Of a stretch of DNA of 64,000 nt, positions 26,577-35,069 are shown one piece after another. How positions within the stretch are numbered: position 1 is the stretch's first letter; every line of letters starts with the position of its first letter. The notes beneath the pieces were generated by a model that was given only the letters and a program-made list of their open reading frames with translations, had not been told where the DNA came from and did no database searches. The position numbers and the translations under genes were made by a program. The stretch lies in the NCBI GenBank assembly GCA_018335795.1, contig JAGXRP010000047.1, forward strand, positions 1-64,000. The letters run 5' to 3'. This DNA comes from Desulfobulbaceae bacterium. Its GTDB lineage: Bacteria; Bacteroidota; Ignavibacteria; Kapaibacteriales; UBA2268.

Positions 26577-27607
26577 TAATTAGGATAAATTGCAAATATT
26601 TTACCGGGGAACATCACAGTTTGAGTAATATTAGCTAAGCTTTCATCTGCTAAAGAGATCTCAGAATTGTCACTGGAAGTAAATAATATTAATTCGGCAT
26701 CTTTACGATTATATGCAATCCCGTCGAAAGCAGTTCTGGTCATTAAAGCAATTTTTTCGGGATTTCGCAAATCCAATCTAAAAAGTCCTATTTGAGTTTG
26801 CACAAATCCCCAATCAGTCTGAGTAACTTCAAATCCACGTGGATATTGGTCGAGAGCAGACATTTGACCAAAACCCAAATCTAATGTCGAGCTAACTGTT
26901 CTTTTTTCTACATCAATATATGTCACCAAAGCAATATTTTTGGTTGTATTTGGTTCGGTACCGCTAACGCCTGAAGAAATAACAATCGAAGTTTTGCCAT
27001 CATTGGTAAATCTAATAAAAGTAGGTCCCGGATGCACTTGGATAGTCTCTTCAATTGCTCTTGTGCGCGTATCAATGATATGCACAAGGTCTGCAGTTTT
27101 ATCTACTATATACACTTGATTGCCGTAAGAACTGATGCCAACAGGGTTTATGCCGCATTTGATATTTCTTGCAACTTCATAAACTGTTAGATCAACGATT
27201 GATACATCATTGCTGCCTTGATTTAGCACATAAGCGTCAGTTGCATTAGCAAAGGTTATCGAAACCGGTTTCAAACCGTAAGGTGAAAAGTCAATCACTG
27301 CCTTCATGAGCATGTTCGACTTCCCTACTACAAGAATTTTCATTTCCTCGGGTACAAAGAAAAATATATCAAATCCATTATCGGCTATTGCTGTAATTTT
27401 ATTTTTAGCATCTTCTGCAAAAAATTTTCGATAATAATCTTGCTCATGTATATTTCCCGAAGGCAAATTGATGCCTTTAATAGTAAAGCCACCGGCATCT
27501 GTCGAAATCATGAATGAGCGGTTCTCATCAATGGGATTGATGACTTTTTCTTTCGAGCTGCACGCGGCAAATACTACGATTAATAATAAAAGGGTGAATA
27601 TTTTCAT
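26576..27607 (-). CDS. Lipoprotein with YncE-like beta-propeller
   Basis: A 343-residue protein with a lipoprotein signal (residues 1-15, core FTLLLLIVVFAA, then C16). The mature part shows repeated blades of the YncE/surface-layer propeller type: YVLNQGSNDVSIVDLTVYEV, VYIVDKTADLVHIID, TSIVISSGVSG and others, each with a (V/I)xDxxT pattern. These propellers usually bind proteins or ligands and are not enzymes. It lies in a minus-strand run; its stop overlaps the start of the phosphatase gene by 1 base, so the two are coupled. Confidence 0.85.
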   Translation of the reverse strand: MKIFTLLLLIVVFAACSSKEKVINPIDENRSFMISTDAGGFTIKGINLPSGNIHEQDYYRKFFAEDAKNKITAIADNGFDIFFFVPEEMKILVVGKSNMLMKAVIDFSPYGLKPVSITFANATDAYVLNQGSNDVSIVDLTVYEVARNIKCGINPVGISSYGNQVYIVDKTADLVHIIDTRTRAIEETIQVHPGPTFIRFTNDGKTSIVISSGVSGTEPNTTKNIALVTYIDVEKRTVSSTLDLGFGQMSALDQYPRGFEVTQTDWGFVQTQIGLFRLDLRNPEKIALMTRTAFDGIAYNRKDAELILFTSSDNSEISLADESLANITQTVMFPGKIFAIYPN

Positions 27608-27670
27608 TTTTTTTATTTTGATTAACTTTCAATATTCTAAAGACACATCGAACCGAAAAAAGTTGCAATT

Positions 27671-28483
27671 TTAAATTCGTTTTATTAGTTCACGGAAAAT
27701 GATTGTCAATTTCGGTACTGTTAGGTTAGCAGCTTCGATAATTTCATCTACGCTAACTGTCTTAAGAGCATCAGGATAACACTCATCGGTAATAATTGAG
27801 GCGGCAAAAACTTCGAGCCCGATTTGATTGGCAACAATGACCTCAGGAATGGTGCTCATGCCGATAACGTCTGCGCCAATTATTCGTAACATTTTATATT
27901 CTGCACGCGTTTCCAGATTTGGTCCACTCATTGCGGCATAGACACCTTTTTTCACTGGGATGTTATTTTCCAAAGCGATTTCTTCAGCAAATTTAATTAA
28001 TCTTTGCGAGTATGGTTGGCTCAAATCAACAAATCGAGGTCCGAATTCTGCAAAATGTTTACCAATAAGTGGGCTTGTACCCATCAAATTAATGTGGTCA
28101 TCAATTATCATCAAATCACATCTGCGGAAATATGTATTTACCGAGCCACAAGCATTTGAAACGAGTAAAGTCTTAACTCCTAATTCCTTCATTACTCTTA
28201 CCGGAAGAGTAATGTCTTGCATCGAATATCCTTCGTACAGATGAAATCTTCCGCTCATTGCTACGACATTTTTATCGCTCAATTTGCCAAAAATCAGATT
28301 GCCGGCATGCGATTCGACTGTTGAAATCGGGAAATGTTCAATATGATGATACGATAATTCGTTTTCTATTTTGATTTCTGAACCCAGATTGCCCAGCCCT
28401 GTGCCAAGAATTATACCCACTTCGGGAGTGAAATTAGTAACTTTTCTGATTGAATGCAAAGATTCTCTTATTTTATTTAACAT
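27671..28483 (-). CDS. punA: Purine-nucleoside phosphorylase
   Basis: A 270-residue trimeric-type phosphorylase that splits purine nucleosides with phosphate to base and ribose-1-phosphate in purine salvage. Visible motifs are VGIILGTGLGNLG (phosphate loop), VESHAGNLIFG, SGRFHLYEGYSM, VSNACGSVN, SGPNLETRAEYKML (substrate site with E and M) and VIGMSTIPEVIVAN. The length is normal for the family. It follows the yggS gene by 18 bases, with a GAGGG site. The gene name follows the bacterial trimeric family; the base preference (guanine/hypoxanthine) is expected, not shown. Confidence 0.94.
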   Translation of the reverse strand: MLNKIRESLHSIRKVTNFTPEVGIILGTGLGNLGSEIKIENELSYHHIEHFPISTVESHAGNLIFGKLSDKNVVAMSGRFHLYEGYSMQDITLPVRVMKELGVKTLLVSNACGSVNTYFRRCDLMIIDDHINLMGTSPLIGKHFAEFGPRFVDLSQPYSQRLIKFAEEIALENNIPVKKGVYAAMSGPNLETRAEYKMLRIIGADVIGMSTIPEVIVANQIGLEVFAASIITDECYPDALKTVSVDEIIEAANLTVPKLTIIFRELIKRI

Positions 28484-28501
28484 TTTCCCTCTATATAATT
28501 A

Positions 28502-29215
28502 TTAATCGTAATGTCGTTCACCAAAAATTGCAGTTCCGATACGCACCATAGTTGCTCCTTCGCTTATTGCAACGGCATAATCACCTGTCATTCCCATCGA
28601 AAGCTCTTTCAAATCTGTCCCTAATTTCTCATTTACGGAATTTAAAGTATTTCTAAGTAGTTTGAATTCCTGACGTTGAAGACTTTCGTCATCAGTGAAA
28701 GTGCCAATTGTCATCAATCCTCTCAACTTCACATTTTTCAGTTTCAATATTTTTTCGGCAAGTTCGGGAGCATCCTCAGGTTCAATACCTGATTTGGATT
28801 CTTCGCCACTTGTGTTTATTTGGATTAAAACATCTATTACTCGCTCATGTTGTTGAGCGCGTTTGTCAATCTCTTCAGCCAATTTGAGCGAATCAACAGA
28901 ATGAATCATTGTAATAAATTCGGCAATGTATTTTACTTTGTTGGTTTGCAAATGTCCTATAAAATGCCATTCCGGCACTGAGACGCCGATTTCAGTCAAT
29001 TGTACGTGCTTTTCACGCAACTCTGCCACATAATTTTCGCCGAAATATTTCAATCCGGCTCCGACTGCATCAGCCACATGGTCGAATTTTTGAATCTTAG
29101 AAACAGCTATGATTTTAATATCTCCGATGTCCCTATTGGCTCCCAATGCAGCTTTTTCGGCATTTTGGGTGATAATATCAAATCTTTGTCTGAGCAATTC
29201 AACTCTTTCGTTCAT
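28502..29215 (-). CDS. yggS: YggS-family pyridoxal-phosphate homeostasis protein
   Basis: A 237-residue single-domain PLP-binding protein with the fold of alanine racemase. The lysine for PLP lies in IIAVSKIQKF near residue 36. Other family motifs are FGENYVAEL, WHFIGHLQTNKVKYI, QINTSGEESKSGI, LRGLMTIG, LSMGMTGDYAVAISEGATM and VRIGTAIFGER at the end. The family buffers PLP and affects amino-acid balance; it is not an enzyme of known substrate. It starts 12 bases after the M1 peptidase gene and precedes the purine phosphorylase in one minus-strand transcription unit. Confidence 0.95.
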   Translation of the reverse strand: MNERVELLRQRFDIITQNAEKAALGANRDIGDIKIIAVSKIQKFDHVADAVGAGLKYFGENYVAELREKHVQLTEIGVSVPEWHFIGHLQTNKVKYIAEFITMIHSVDSLKLAEEIDKRAQQHERVIDVLIQINTSGEESKSGIEPEDAPELAEKILKLKNVKLRGLMTIGTFTDDESLQRQEFKLLRNTLNSVNEKLGTDLKELSMGMTGDYAVAISEGATMVRIGTAIFGERHYD

Positions 29216-29227
29216 TTTTCCGGTACT

Positions 29228-31186
29228 TTACTTTATAAATTTTTCGATGTAAATGTGATTATTCAAATTGATTATGACGAAGTAAAGTCCATTTGCGAAA
29301 ATATTTTTATCAATTGAAACACACTTATTGTCAAATATCACACCTTCGATGATTCTACCGTTGAGGTCTGTTATCAGAGCGATTCCACCTGAGTATGAAT
29401 CGCTTGTAATTTCAAAAGTAAATTGACTATCGTTGATTTCGTAAGGTCTAGCAATTTCAGGACTTTCGACGGAAGTATATCTTGCAATTCTTGCCGGAAC
29501 TACAAAATCATTTCCGTAATTCACTCTATAAGATGAAATTGACGGGAAAGCATGTTCATCGCTGGTGAATTGAATATCTTGTTCATTGGCATCAAGCATT
29601 ATTATTTTGTTGATGGGTGTCATATCAAATTGGCTGTATGAAAACTCGATTGGTGTTTCAATAATTGGCAAGCCCTGACTTGTTTGGATTTGGCGGAGTG
29701 TTACGTTGGCTTCGTATGTGCCGTCTCCTCTGTCTTTGATAGATGTCACATCAACTTGCAGTTCAATATATCCGGCACCATAGACCCATTTATCGAAGAA
29801 CTCTGTCATATCAGCTTGAGTGAATTCCTCAAAAGTGCGGATAAATTGTTCGGTATTTACATTGCCATAGGCATATTTGCCGAGATAGTGATTGAGAGCA
29901 CCCAAGAACTTTTCGTCACCAACCAAATACCTCAATATACTGAGCACGTTGGAGCCTTTGTAGTAAATCGTAATCGGATAGTTACCTGCCTTTGCTCTGT
30001 CGAAATCATAGATTGCTTGTGCTCCTTCTCGGGGAATACCATAATTGAAGTAAGTTATGCCTTGTTCGCGAAGGTGCTTGATGTATCGTGCTTTGTCGAA
30101 AATTTTCTCATAAATAAAAGCTTCACAAAATGATGCAAAAGATTCATTTAACCAAGCGTCCCTGAAATCCAAGGGTGTAACTGAATTACCAAACCACATG
30201 TGTGCGAGCTCATGAATGATTGTCGAATTATATTTGTTCTGAGTATTATATGCACTCATTACCACTGAACTCGCAATATTTACCAAAGTTTGATGCTCCA
30301 TCGAGCCTTTTGGAGTTAGGACATAATCCAATTTATCGAACGGATATTCGCCAAAATAACTTTCGTAAGCATCAAGAATTTCGGGCAAGGTCTCGAAAGC
30401 ATATCTTACGGCTTCGATTTGATTCGCTTTGGCATATATTGTCATTGGCAAATTTTTGTTTGAATGATGAAAACTGACTGTGTCAAATTCCCCGACGGCA
30501 AATGTCATTAGATAGGTAGCAATATCATCAAAACTTTTGTACGTATATTCAGTTCTGCCATTATCAGTTTCACTTTTCGATGAAAAAGTACCGACAGAAG
30601 CAACAGTATATTTTGCGGGGACATCGAATCGAGCAACAACTTCAGCCTTATCGGAAGGATGGTCGAAACATGGAAGCCACGCACGAGTTGTAGAAACAAA
30701 ATTATTATTAAATCCGACTCCCATCGAATATAATATTTCATCATCGTAATGAACGCCACCGAAATCCATATTGCCACCTTCGGAAATCATGTTTCCCTGA
30801 TAATATATCTTGGCTACAAAGCGTTCATTAACTTCTGTCGGGACGTAATTGATGAAATAACAAGCTGTTCCGGATTCCACATCTCCGGCTTCGTATAACT
30901 CCACGCGTTCAGAATTGAGGAACACCGAGTCTATTTCTGGTCCCCACAGATGAAAATAAAATCTTTGCTCCGGCGATAGGCTTTTACTTATGAAAGTAAT
31001 TTGGCAAATTCCTTCGATGTATTTGTCAACAGGATTGTCAAATGTTATATGAAAATCGTATTTTACAACATCAAAAGGCTGTTCAAAATAATTTACAGGA
31101 TTAGGTGGAAAATTGAATTCCCCAAATAATGGCGAAAATTGCACTATTAAGACAAAAAATACGAGTAAAAAAAAGACTTTTTTCAT
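29228..31186 (-). CDS. Exported M1-family metallopeptidase with T9SS tail
   Basis: A 652-residue protein with a signal peptide (residues 1-22). The M1 aminopeptidase N-like beta domain is followed by the catalytic domain: KGSMEHQT (293-300, the substitute for GAMEN), HELAH (325-329) and E348 in LNESF as third zinc ligand. A Y-rich YYKGSNVLSILRYL segment follows. The last 75 residues are a T9SS sorting domain, with ALITDLNGRIIEG and ANGLYFVIIN before the basic end YIEKFIK. It probably degrades peptides outside the cell or on its surface. It is first in the run with yggS and the purine phosphorylase. Confidence 0.93.
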   Translation of the reverse strand: MKKVFFLLVFFVLIVQFSPLFGEFNFPPNPVNYFEQPFDVVKYDFHITFDNPVDKYIEGICQITFISKSLSPEQRFYFHLWGPEIDSVFLNSERVELYEAGDVESGTACYFINYVPTEVNERFVAKIYYQGNMISEGGNMDFGGVHYDDEILYSMGVGFNNNFVSTTRAWLPCFDHPSDKAEVVARFDVPAKYTVASVGTFSSKSETDNGRTEYTYKSFDDIATYLMTFAVGEFDTVSFHHSNKNLPMTIYAKANQIEAVRYAFETLPEILDAYESYFGEYPFDKLDYVLTPKGSMEHQTLVNIASSVVMSAYNTQNKYNSTIIHELAHMWFGNSVTPLDFRDAWLNESFASFCEAFIYEKIFDKARYIKHLREQGITYFNYGIPREGAQAIYDFDRAKAGNYPITIYYKGSNVLSILRYLVGDEKFLGALNHYLGKYAYGNVNTEQFIRTFEEFTQADMTEFFDKWVYGAGYIELQVDVTSIKDRGDGTYEANVTLRQIQTSQGLPIIETPIEFSYSQFDMTPINKIIMLDANEQDIQFTSDEHAFPSISSYRVNYGNDFVVPARIARYTSVESPEIARPYEINDSQFTFEITSDSYSGGIALITDLNGRIIEGVIFDNKCVSIDKNIFANGLYFVIINLNNHIYIEKFIK

Positions 31187-31375
31187 AACAAACTCTTGTT
31201 GATTTAGAAAGATTTCAAATTTAAGAAAAAAATCATCAATTTCGGCATTAATAAAAAAATTACAATTTCAAAAAATTTTGGTGCTCTGTTTGAAATAATT
31301 TCATTATATTTAAAATTGAAATCGGTTATATCCGAATACGATTAAATAGTAAAAATATATTGTGGAGGAAAAATT

Positions 31376-32293
31376 ATGGAAGAGTCAGATATCAAAACTT
31401 TTTATTCGCTCGAGAAAGCACTTCTCGAGCCAAACAACGTTAAATCCCTCGACTTACACTACAAAGACCTTGACGAATTTCCCGATGATATTTTCAAATT
31501 ACCCAACCTCGAAGAACTAATCATCTGGAACAACCAACTGACCTACATCCCCGAGCGAATTTCGAGCCTCAAAAAATTACGCAAACTCGACCTCAGCGGC
31601 AATCAAATCATTACTTTGCCTGCTTCGATTGCGGAATTGACAGAACTTAGAATTTTGGTTGTTAGTTGGAATAGAATAACCGAATTGCCTGCAAGTATTG
31701 GTAATTTGTCCAAACTTGAACGTCTCGGATTGAATAACAATAGAATTAAGTCTTTACCTGATACGATTGGCAATCTTTCTCAACTGAAAGAATTAGTTCT
31801 GAGCGAAAACGAATTACGTGAGTTGCCCGATTCAATTGGTAATTTGACTAATCTCGAAAAATTCAGAGCACCTGGCAACGCATTGACTATGCTACCTGAT
31901 TCGATTTGCAAATTGGTTAATCTGACCAAACTTGAAATTCACGAAAACACTTTGACCGAATTGCCAAATGAAATCGGGAATTTGACCAAATTGGAAAAAT
32001 TAAGATTGTACAAAAATCTAATCGTTGAATTACCCGATAGCTTCGGCAACTTATCAAGTTTGCAAAAGTTGTTGCTTTACGAAAATGAGTTGAAATCATT
32101 ACCGGATTCAATCGGCAATTTGGGCAATTTGCTCGAACTCGAACTTGGATTCAACTATCTAAACGAGCTACCTGCTTCGATAGGAGAACTTGGCAAATTA
32201 CGTTTCATAAGCTTGACAAGGAATGAATTTGACGAAAACGAAAAGCAAAAGATTACAAATCTACTTTCTAAGACTAGAATAGATTGGTATTAA
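31376..32293 (+). CDS. Leucine-rich repeat protein
   Basis: A 305-residue protein made of about ten 23-residue leucine-rich repeats of the bacterial/plant-like pattern LPxSIGNLxxLxxLxLxxNx, for example LPDSIGNLTNLEKF and LPDTIGNLSQLKEL. There is no signal peptide or membrane segment, so it is probably cytoplasmic and binds other proteins. The N-terminus (residues 1-35) is acidic. GGAGG lies 8 bases before the ATG. It is monocistronic. Repeat similarity at DNA level is high, so the gene could change length by slippage or recombination. A specific partner cannot be named. Confidence 0.93.
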   Translation: MEESDIKTFYSLEKALLEPNNVKSLDLHYKDLDEFPDDIFKLPNLEELIIWNNQLTYIPERISSLKKLRKLDLSGNQIITLPASIAELTELRILVVSWNRITELPASIGNLSKLERLGLNNNRIKSLPDTIGNLSQLKELVLSENELRELPDSIGNLTNLEKFRAPGNALTMLPDSICKLVNLTKLEIHENTLTELPNEIGNLTKLEKLRLYKNLIVELPDSFGNLSSLQKLLLYENELKSLPDSIGNLGNLLELELGFNYLNELPASIGELGKLRFISLTRNEFDENEKQKITNLLSKTRIDWY

Positions 32294-32324
32294 AATTTTT
32301 TTGCCTATAAAACAAAGTGAATAC

Positions 32325-32358
32325 AAAAAGTAAAGGGTTGCCAAAAGCAACCCTTTAC
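32325..32358 (-). terminator. Rho-independent terminator of the sigma/anti-sigma operon
   Basis: GTAAAGGGTTGC (32330-32341) and GCAACCCTTTAC (32347-32358) form a perfect 12-bp stem with a 5-base loop. On the minus strand it is followed by TTTTTG. It lies 40 bases past the anti-sigma gene stop. Confidence 0.85.
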
Positions 32359-32362
32359 CTTT

Positions 32363-32388
32363 AAGAGCATTCTACATTGCTCTTGTTT
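32363..32388 (+). terminator. Weak terminator-like hairpin after the LRR gene
   Basis: AAGAGCA (32363-32369) and TGCTCTT (32378-32384) form a 7-bp stem followed by GTTT on the plus strand. The T-tract is short, so this may only be part of a shared terminator region between the convergent genes. Confidence 0.35.
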
Positions 32389-32398
32389 CGGCTATTTA

Positions 32399-33631
32399 TT
32401 AAAATTTGTAGGATATTCCGAATATCAAACCACTATTTCGTGTATCATAAGATTTGTTCTGAGTTGAATAAAACAAATTGCTTCCTTCAAAACCCATCAT
32501 TAATGAAACCCCATTGTCGAAAGGTTTAATTTCTGCTCCAATGTTATAACGAGCCATATATTTACCAAAGTTACCAGCACCTACACCAGCTTGGATATAA
32601 GGATGAACGTTAAGAATTTCAAATTGATTTAAGTCATAGCGAATAGATATTGCCCCAAATATGACTGACATATCCTTATTGATTAGTATATTATCATCGT
32701 TATCACTTGTGACAGTTGCGGAATAAGATTGTTGACCAACTTCAATAGCAAAACTAAAGTATTCACTTGTTTCAAATCTTACTCCACCAGCAAAAGGCAT
32801 GCTATTATCAAGTGAGGACATAGGCATTGCTTTTATATAAGCAGTAAAGTTTGATGCTTTTGTGAATTCAGATTTTGTGAATTCTACATTATTCAATCCG
32901 GGATTCATAGTAAAATTCATATTGAATGCGGAACTATTCGGATTTGAAGCGTAAACCGGATTGACCAAAGCTCTGTTGTCTGCAAAATTTGTAGCGAGCA
33001 AATCACGTGAACTATTATTTGTTGCGAGCAATTCAGTTTTCGGGCTGATAACATTTTCAGTTTTTTCAGTGGCTACGAATTTAGTTTTGGTAGCTTTTTC
33101 TACAACATAAGAACTTACTGTGGGAATTTGTTTTGCATTCTTAGTTGCAGCAATATCATCAGCATTTTTGATTTCATTTACTTGTTGATAAGCATCATTT
33201 GATTGCTTGCTTTCGGAAACAATTGAATTGCTATCAGCAATTGCCGAATCAGCATCACCATTGTTGAATACCCCGATTAAGTTGTATCCGCCAAATGTTA
33301 ACAAAGCAAGTACTGCTATCGAAACAGAAGCTCTCTTGAACATTGTATGCCAGAAAGGTGTTTTAAGAGCAGAATTGCCGGTCGGTACTGCATAAGGAGT
33401 AGCGTATCCTAACTTATCAAAAAGTCCGGTTACGGCAGCTGCCGGTGGTGTAAAAGCTTCGGTATCCTTTCCGATAGCATCTCTAATCAAGAGTTGTTGG
33501 CGCAATTCTTCTTGAAGCTCTTTGCTACTGCCGAGTTCGGCGTACAAAGACTCTTCGTGCATTGCGTTCAACTCTCCGTCAAGAAGCTGAGTCAGAAGTT
33601 CCGAGTTCGTGTTGTTTATGTAATCTTTCAT
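32399..33631 (-). CDS. Anti-sigma-factor-like membrane protein fused to an outer-membrane-barrel-like domain
   Basis: Read from the ATG at 33631 (410 residues). The N-terminal 100 residues are a cytoplasmic helical region (LLTQLLDGELNAMHEESLYA), as in anti-sigma factors and zinc-less zf-HC2 proteins. A single membrane helix follows (about 101-122, ASVSIAVLALLTFGGYNLIG). A long S/N/A/K-rich linker comes next, and the last roughly 150 residues are beta-rich with alternating aromatic strands (HPYIQAGVGAGNFGKYMARY, GASYKF-type ending ISYKF), like porin-family barrels. It lies downstream of an ECF sigma factor gene, 27 bases after its stop, and very probably controls it. How one chain could place a helix in the inner membrane and a barrel in the outer membrane is unclear. 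Confidence 0.8.
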   Translation of the reverse strand: MKDYINNTNSELLTQLLDGELNAMHEESLYAELGSSKELQEELRQQLLIRDAIGKDTEAFTPPAAAVTGLFDKLGYATPYAVPTGNSALKTPFWHTMFKRASVSIAVLALLTFGGYNLIGVFNNGDADSAIADSNSIVSESKQSNDAYQQVNEIKNADDIAATKNAKQIPTVSSYVVEKATKTKFVATEKTENVISPKTELLATNNSSRDLLATNFADNRALVNPVYASNPNSSAFNMNFTMNPGLNNVEFTKSEFTKASNFTAYIKAMPMSSLDNSMPFAGGVRFETSEYFSFAIEVGQQSYSATVTSDNDDNILINKDMSVIFGAISIRYDLNQFEILNVHPYIQAGVGAGNFGKYMARYNIGAEIKPFDNGVSLMMGFEGSNLFYSTQNKSYDTRNSGLIFGISYKF

Positions 33632-33658
33632 ATCAATCAAGAATTTATAATATTTATT

Positions 33659-34225
33659 TTATTCGTATTTAGACATTTCAGCCAAGTATGGCTGCAAGAT
33701 TTCTCTCATTTTTTGTTTTGCCCTATGAATTCTTACTTTAACAGTATTTAGAGGTTGATTAATCATCTTAGCGATTTCGTTATACGACATTCCGTCGTAT
33801 TCGCGTAGAATGAAAATCTCTCGATATTCATCAGGCAGTAATTCCAAAGAACTTTTAACCAATTCAAGTAACTCATTTTTGTCACCGGTCATATCGTCAC
33901 TATGAGCCATATAATCTTCAAATGAAATTGCCGGTTTATCTTTTCTTTTGTAATTGACGCACAAATTTCGGGCGATAGTTACAAGAAAAGCCGACAGATT
34001 TGTCATTGCTCTATCTTTTGAAGCACTTTGGTGAAACTTTATAAAAGTCTCTTGAAATAAGTCTTGTGCCTCTTCTTTGTTGCCAAGGAACCTTCTACAG
34101 AAAGCATAAACTTTCGATGAGTGTCGTGCGAATATTTCCGAAAAAGCTTTTTCAGCGGTCTTCTTGTCATCACACAACATATAGAATAATTCTGTATCAC
34201 TATATTCATCTAAGCTTTTTAACAT
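33659..34225 (-). CDS. ECF-type RNA polymerase sigma factor
   Basis: A 188-residue sigma factor with region 2 (AYAFCRRFLGNKEEAQDLFQ-type segment, including FCRRFLGNKEEAQDLFQETF) and region 4 (LPDEYREIFILREYDGMSYN, then IAKMINQPLNTVKVRIHRAK). These domains recognise promoter -10 and -35 elements. The length and layout are typical for the extracytoplasmic-function group. It is co-transcribed with the anti-sigma/barrel fusion directly downstream, so its activity is expected to respond to an envelope signal. The ATG at 34225 has only a weak GGAAAA-type site before it. Confidence 0.95.
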   Translation of the reverse strand: MLKSLDEYSDTELFYMLCDDKKTAEKAFSEIFARHSSKVYAFCRRFLGNKEEAQDLFQETFIKFHQSASKDRAMTNLSAFLVTIARNLCVNYKRKDKPAISFEDYMAHSDDMTGDKNELLELVKSSLELLPDEYREIFILREYDGMSYNEIAKMINQPLNTVKVRIHRAKQKMREILQPYLAEMSKYE

Positions 34226-34317
34226 TTTCCTACTTGTTTCGCTTTCTATATTATAAACACATTATTTTCAAAAATGTTACCGAGAAATTAAATTTTTACT
34301 AAAATAATTCAAAATTT

Positions 34318-35007
34318 TCAACTTTCAGCCAAAAAATCAAGCATATAACCATGCTCTTTTAGCCAAATACGGTAAGTTTTATAATTTGGCATAACATCAG
34401 CAACCAGTTCCCAAAACTTAGTAGAATGGTCCATGTGGCGTGTATGGGCTAATTCATGTACAATAACATAATCAATTACTTCGGGAATTGCACGCATAAG
34501 CCGCCAATTCAAATTAATTGAACCTGAAGACGAGCATGAACCCCAACGGCGAGCTGCATCGGAAATTCTGACTGTTTTATATTTGAATCCATATTTACTT
34601 GCGTAATCTTCAACTCTTTTCGGAAATGAAAACTTAGCCTGATTGATATACCAAGCTTTGAAAAGAATATGAGCACGATGCAAATCACGGGAGTTAAGCA
34701 AAAATTCTTTTGTGTCAAATTTGAGAGCAAAAGGCTGCTTTTCAACAAATTTTAGAGGATATTCTTCACCATACATTAGAAATTTCTCACCTTCGACAAA
34801 CTGATGTTTTGGTGGTGATTTTTTACTCAGCAAAAGTTGCTTTTCCCTAATCCAATCTTTTTTTGCAAGTATAAATCGCGAAATTTCGGCATCGCTCATT
34901 TGGTATGGAGCTCGGATTTTCATAGAGTTATGCCCAAGCTCAATCGCCAAGCTTTTCCGATTCGAGCGTATCACTTTAAATTCGGGCTGTAAAGAATTTT
35001 TCATCAA
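34318..35007 (-). CDS. YgjP/DUF45-family zinc metallopeptidase
   Basis: A 229-residue protein of the SprT-like/YgjP family. The zinc-binding motif is HELAH (184-188) with a downstream H in HMDHSTKFW, and the family motif RWGSCSSSGSINLNWRL occurs at 154-170. The N-terminal half is a beta-rich domain (FKVIRSNRKSLAIELGHNS). The family is common in bacteria and often linked to DNA-protein repair or to restriction loci, but the substrate is unknown. It is transcribed away from hflX. Two ATG codons lie at the start; either may be used. Confidence 0.9.
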   Translation of the reverse strand: MMKNSLQPEFKVIRSNRKSLAIELGHNSMKIRAPYQMSDAEISRFILAKKDWIREKQLLLSKKSPPKHQFVEGEKFLMYGEEYPLKFVEKQPFALKFDTKEFLLNSRDLHRAHILFKAWYINQAKFSFPKRVEDYASKYGFKYKTVRISDAARRWGSCSSSGSINLNWRLMRAIPEVIDYVIVHELAHTRHMDHSTKFWELVADVMPNYKTYRIWLKEHGYMLDFLAES

Positions 35008-35069
35008 ATACGTTATTACTTAATACTTTTGCAATCTATCATATTCATTAACGAATATATTTGAGGAAT

